Source of the DNA: JAIMBK01 sp040755975
Lineage (GTDB): Bacteria; Bacillota; Desulfotomaculia; Desulfotomaculales; Nap2-2B
Reading direction: 5' to 3'
Assembly (NCBI GenBank): GCA_040755975.1
Contig: JBFLZY010000127.1
Location: 1 to 5,674, forward strand
Length of the DNA stretch: 5,674 bases
Shown here: positions 4,735 to 5,674 of the stretch, piece after piece
Layout: every line of letters starts with the position of its first letter
Numbering within the stretch: the first letter of the stretch is position 1
Notes under the pieces: generated by a model
What the model was told of the DNA's origin: nothing
Seen by the model: only the letters and a program-made list of their open reading frames with translations
Database searches by the model: none
Made by a program: the position numbers and the translations under genes

Positions 4735-4958
4735 GCTTTGGAGGCTTTTGTCAATCGTTTTCTGGCCTGTTCGCTCGTTAATACGTTACCTTTTTCAAGA
4801 TCATTGAGGCCCCGCCGGATAGCACACAAATCATCAGGTGTTTCTGCTAAATTAAAATATTTTTCCTCATTATGGATTATCCAGTAAGCCAGATCCAGTT
4901 GTAAACTCCTGTCAAGCCTGATAATTGCTCTTTGAATTTCTTCTAAGGACAGTTCCAT
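4731..4958 (-). CDS. Antitoxin of a RelE/ParE-type module
   Basis: A 75-residue acidic, mostly helical protein. It starts MELSLEEIQRAIIRLDRSLQ and has a C-terminal segment IRRGLNDLEKGNVLTSEQAR (47-66). The pattern resembles short antitoxins encoded just upstream of RelE/ParE toxins, where a G-x-V/L and SxEE/EQ segment precedes the end. AAGGAG (complement of 4967-4972) lies 8 nt before the ATG at 4958. Its stop overlaps the ATG of a toxin whose remaining 19 codons are recognisably RelE/ParE-like, which gives strong context support. It is intact but lacks its toxin. The exact family is not certain. Confidence 0.75.
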   Translation of the reverse strand: MELSLEEIQRAIIRLDRSLQLDLAYWIIHNEEKYFNLAETPDDLCAIRRGLNDLEKGNVLTSEQARKRLTKASKA

Positions 4959-4978
4959 ACAAAGATCTCCTTCCTTGG

Positions 4979-4993
4979 AGGAATTCTATTCCT
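4979..4993 (-). promoter_or_regulatory. Possible operator and -10 box of the minus-strand antitoxin
   Basis: AGGAAT (4979-4984) and ATTCCT (4988-4993) form a perfect inverted repeat around TCT. Read on the minus strand it contains TAGAAT (complement of 4983-4988), a plausible -10 box. The only -35-like sequence upstream is poor. Transcription would then start very close to the AAGGAG site, so this is uncertain. ATTCCT occurs again at 5038-5043. Autorepression at such a site would fit a toxin-antitoxin operon. Confidence 0.3.
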
Positions 4994-5433
4994 GAATGGA
5001 TTTAAATGAATTTTTCTGAAAGGTTATTTAGTCTGATATTCCTGGGATTCCCGGCGATTAGGATCGCGTCTATCTTTGCTTCCCATCTTAGTTTATCTGA
5101 TTTGGAAGTTTAAATCAAGGCTTTAATATTACGGGGGGTAAAGGCAATTTTCGAAGTAAGAATGTTGGAGTTAATGAAAGAGGGAAGCTGAAGGTGATTT
5201 AGGGGCCACTTAATTAGACGCGGGGGAGTTACACGTTGAAATATTATCAGCCGCGGCATCGATTAGATTAGCCGCGGCATTGAATTTACCCGCTTTCCCG
5301 CCCTCGCCAAAAGAACTCGCTGCCGGCACGTGGTTTTACGCTTTACCCGGTGAGCTATACGCGTGTACTCTTTACCCGTTACCCTTTCACCGTTTCTTAG
5401 TAGGGGTTCTTAAGCCCCTGAGCAGACGAGGTA
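4994..5433. other. About 440 bp without a recognisable gene
   Basis: Both strands were read. Short frames exist, for example 35 codons without a start on the minus strand near 5103-5000 (KLRWEAKIDAILIAGN in part) and a 34-codon ATG frame at 5006. None has a convincing start or a family I know. A plus-strand frame from 5280 enters the YgiT-like gene in the wrong frame and looks spurious. Notable structure is limited to the repeated GCCGCGGC motif at 5249-5280 and a small hairpin AGGGG/CCCCT (5402-5406/5415-5419) without a T-run. Confidence 0.5.
5249..5280. repeat. Tandem 11-bp repeat, each holding a GCCGCGGC palindrome
   Basis: AGCCGCGGCAT occurs at 5249-5259 and again at 5270-5280, a period of 21 bp (two helical turns). 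Each copy contains the 8-bp palindrome GCCGCGGC. Identical palindromes on the same face of the helix would suit paired operator sites. Equally, they may be a scar of a duplication or mobile-element end. No adjacent gene clearly uses them. Confidence 0.45.
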
Positions 5434-5439
5434 GTGAAT

Positions 5440-5674
5440 GTGCAGTGTGTTTTTTGCGGTGGGAAAATGGAAAAACGAACGGTAACCTTCAGTTATGAAA
5501 ATGGCGGCAGATATGTTTTTGTAAAAACGTGCCGGCCGAGGTTTGCACAAGATGCGGGGAGAAAACTTATTCCCCTGAAGTAACAGATGTGCTGCTAAAA
5601 TTTGCAAGAAAGGAATTTAAACCGATAAAAAAAGTAAAAGTGCCTGTTTTTGATTATTATTACCAGCAAAAAAG
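5440..5674 (+). pseudogene. YgiT/MqsA-type zinc-finger antitoxin, frameshifted, partial at window edge
   Basis: From the GTG at 5440 the product reads MQCVFCGGKMEKRTVTFSYE and GGRYVFVK. It then must shift -1 at the A-run 5523-5527 to continue NVPAEVCTRCGEKTYSPEVT, and later FDYYYQQK, to the window end. Together these give the YgiT-type N-terminal zinc-finger domain with paired CxxC motifs (CVFC before the shift, CTRC after it) and the conserved NVPAxVCxxCGE block. Without the shift the frame stops at 5581 after losing the second CxxC. GAGGT (5428-5432) is 7 nt before the GTG at 5440, favouring it over the GTG at 5434. Homologues are usually about 75-85 residues, so the gene ends close to or just past the edge. 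No partner toxin is recognisable upstream. A missing A (real mutation or base-calling error) or slippage on the A-run are the options. Confidence 0.8.

Noticed and set aside
5006..5110. Short ATG frame of 34 codons (MNFSERLFSLIFLGF...)
   Set aside because: No ribosome-binding site and no recognisable similarity; probably chance.
5249..5280. Two GCCGCGGC repeats considered as the start of a CRISPR array
   Set aside because: Only two 11-bp units with a 10-bp gap; far too short for repeat and spacer, and no cas genes.
5402..5419. Hairpin AGGGG/CCCCT considered as a terminator
   Set aside because: Only five pairs, no T-run on either side, and it sits just upstream of a ribosome-binding site rather than after a gene.
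5280..5498. Plus-strand frame of 72 codons upstream of and overlapping the YgiT-like gene
   Set aside because: It overlaps the zinc-finger antitoxin in the wrong frame and matches no family I know; no good ribosome-binding site at the start.

Overview
The window reads as an accessory, heavily remodelled stretch of a bacterial chromosome. Low-GC intergenic DNA mixed with GC-rich genes, strong GGAGG/AAGGAG ribosome-binding sites, TTG/GTG starts and a clear SigA-type promoter suggest a Firmicute, perhaps an anaerobic or thermophilic Clostridia-like lineage. That placement is inferred from style only.

Layout. Bases 1-30 hold the first ten codons of a minus-strand gene with its own good ribosome-binding site and a well-matched promoter (76-104). 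An IS110-family element (about 124-1679) follows: roughly 175 bp of structured non-coding DNA, then a DEDD/serine transposase (301-1662). Two short segments of the non-coding DNA match the two halves of the right junction, as the guides of an IS110 bridge RNA would. The element appears to sit in what was a divergent intergenic region of about 210 bp, between the minus-strand gene and manC (1798-3171). manC is intact and encodes a bifunctional mannose-1-phosphate guanylyltransferase / mannose-6-phosphate isomerase, which supplies GDP-mannose for surface polysaccharide.

From 3172 to about 4153 there is only wreckage: a RecQ-type helicase C-terminal remnant joined directly to the N-terminus of a DprA-like protein, then a galE (UDP-glucose 4-epimerase) C-terminal remnant. 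All carry internal deletions and frame changes.

From 4200 to the end the window is a graveyard of toxin-antitoxin genes. An AbrB-type antitoxin with its promoter is followed by a VapC/PIN toxin cut off after about 50 residues. A convergent minus-strand antitoxin is followed by a RelE/ParE toxin cut off after about 19 residues. The two toxin stumps abut, so one deletion seems to have removed the 3' ends of both and everything between. After about 450 bp with no recognisable gene, a YgiT/MqsA-type zinc-finger antitoxin begins at 5440; it has a one-base frameshift in an A-run and runs to the window edge.

The only complete, apparently functional genes are the transposase, manC and the two small antitoxins. 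The most interesting leads are the candidate bridge RNA with junction-matching guides, the double toxin truncation, and the eroded RecQ-DprA pair.
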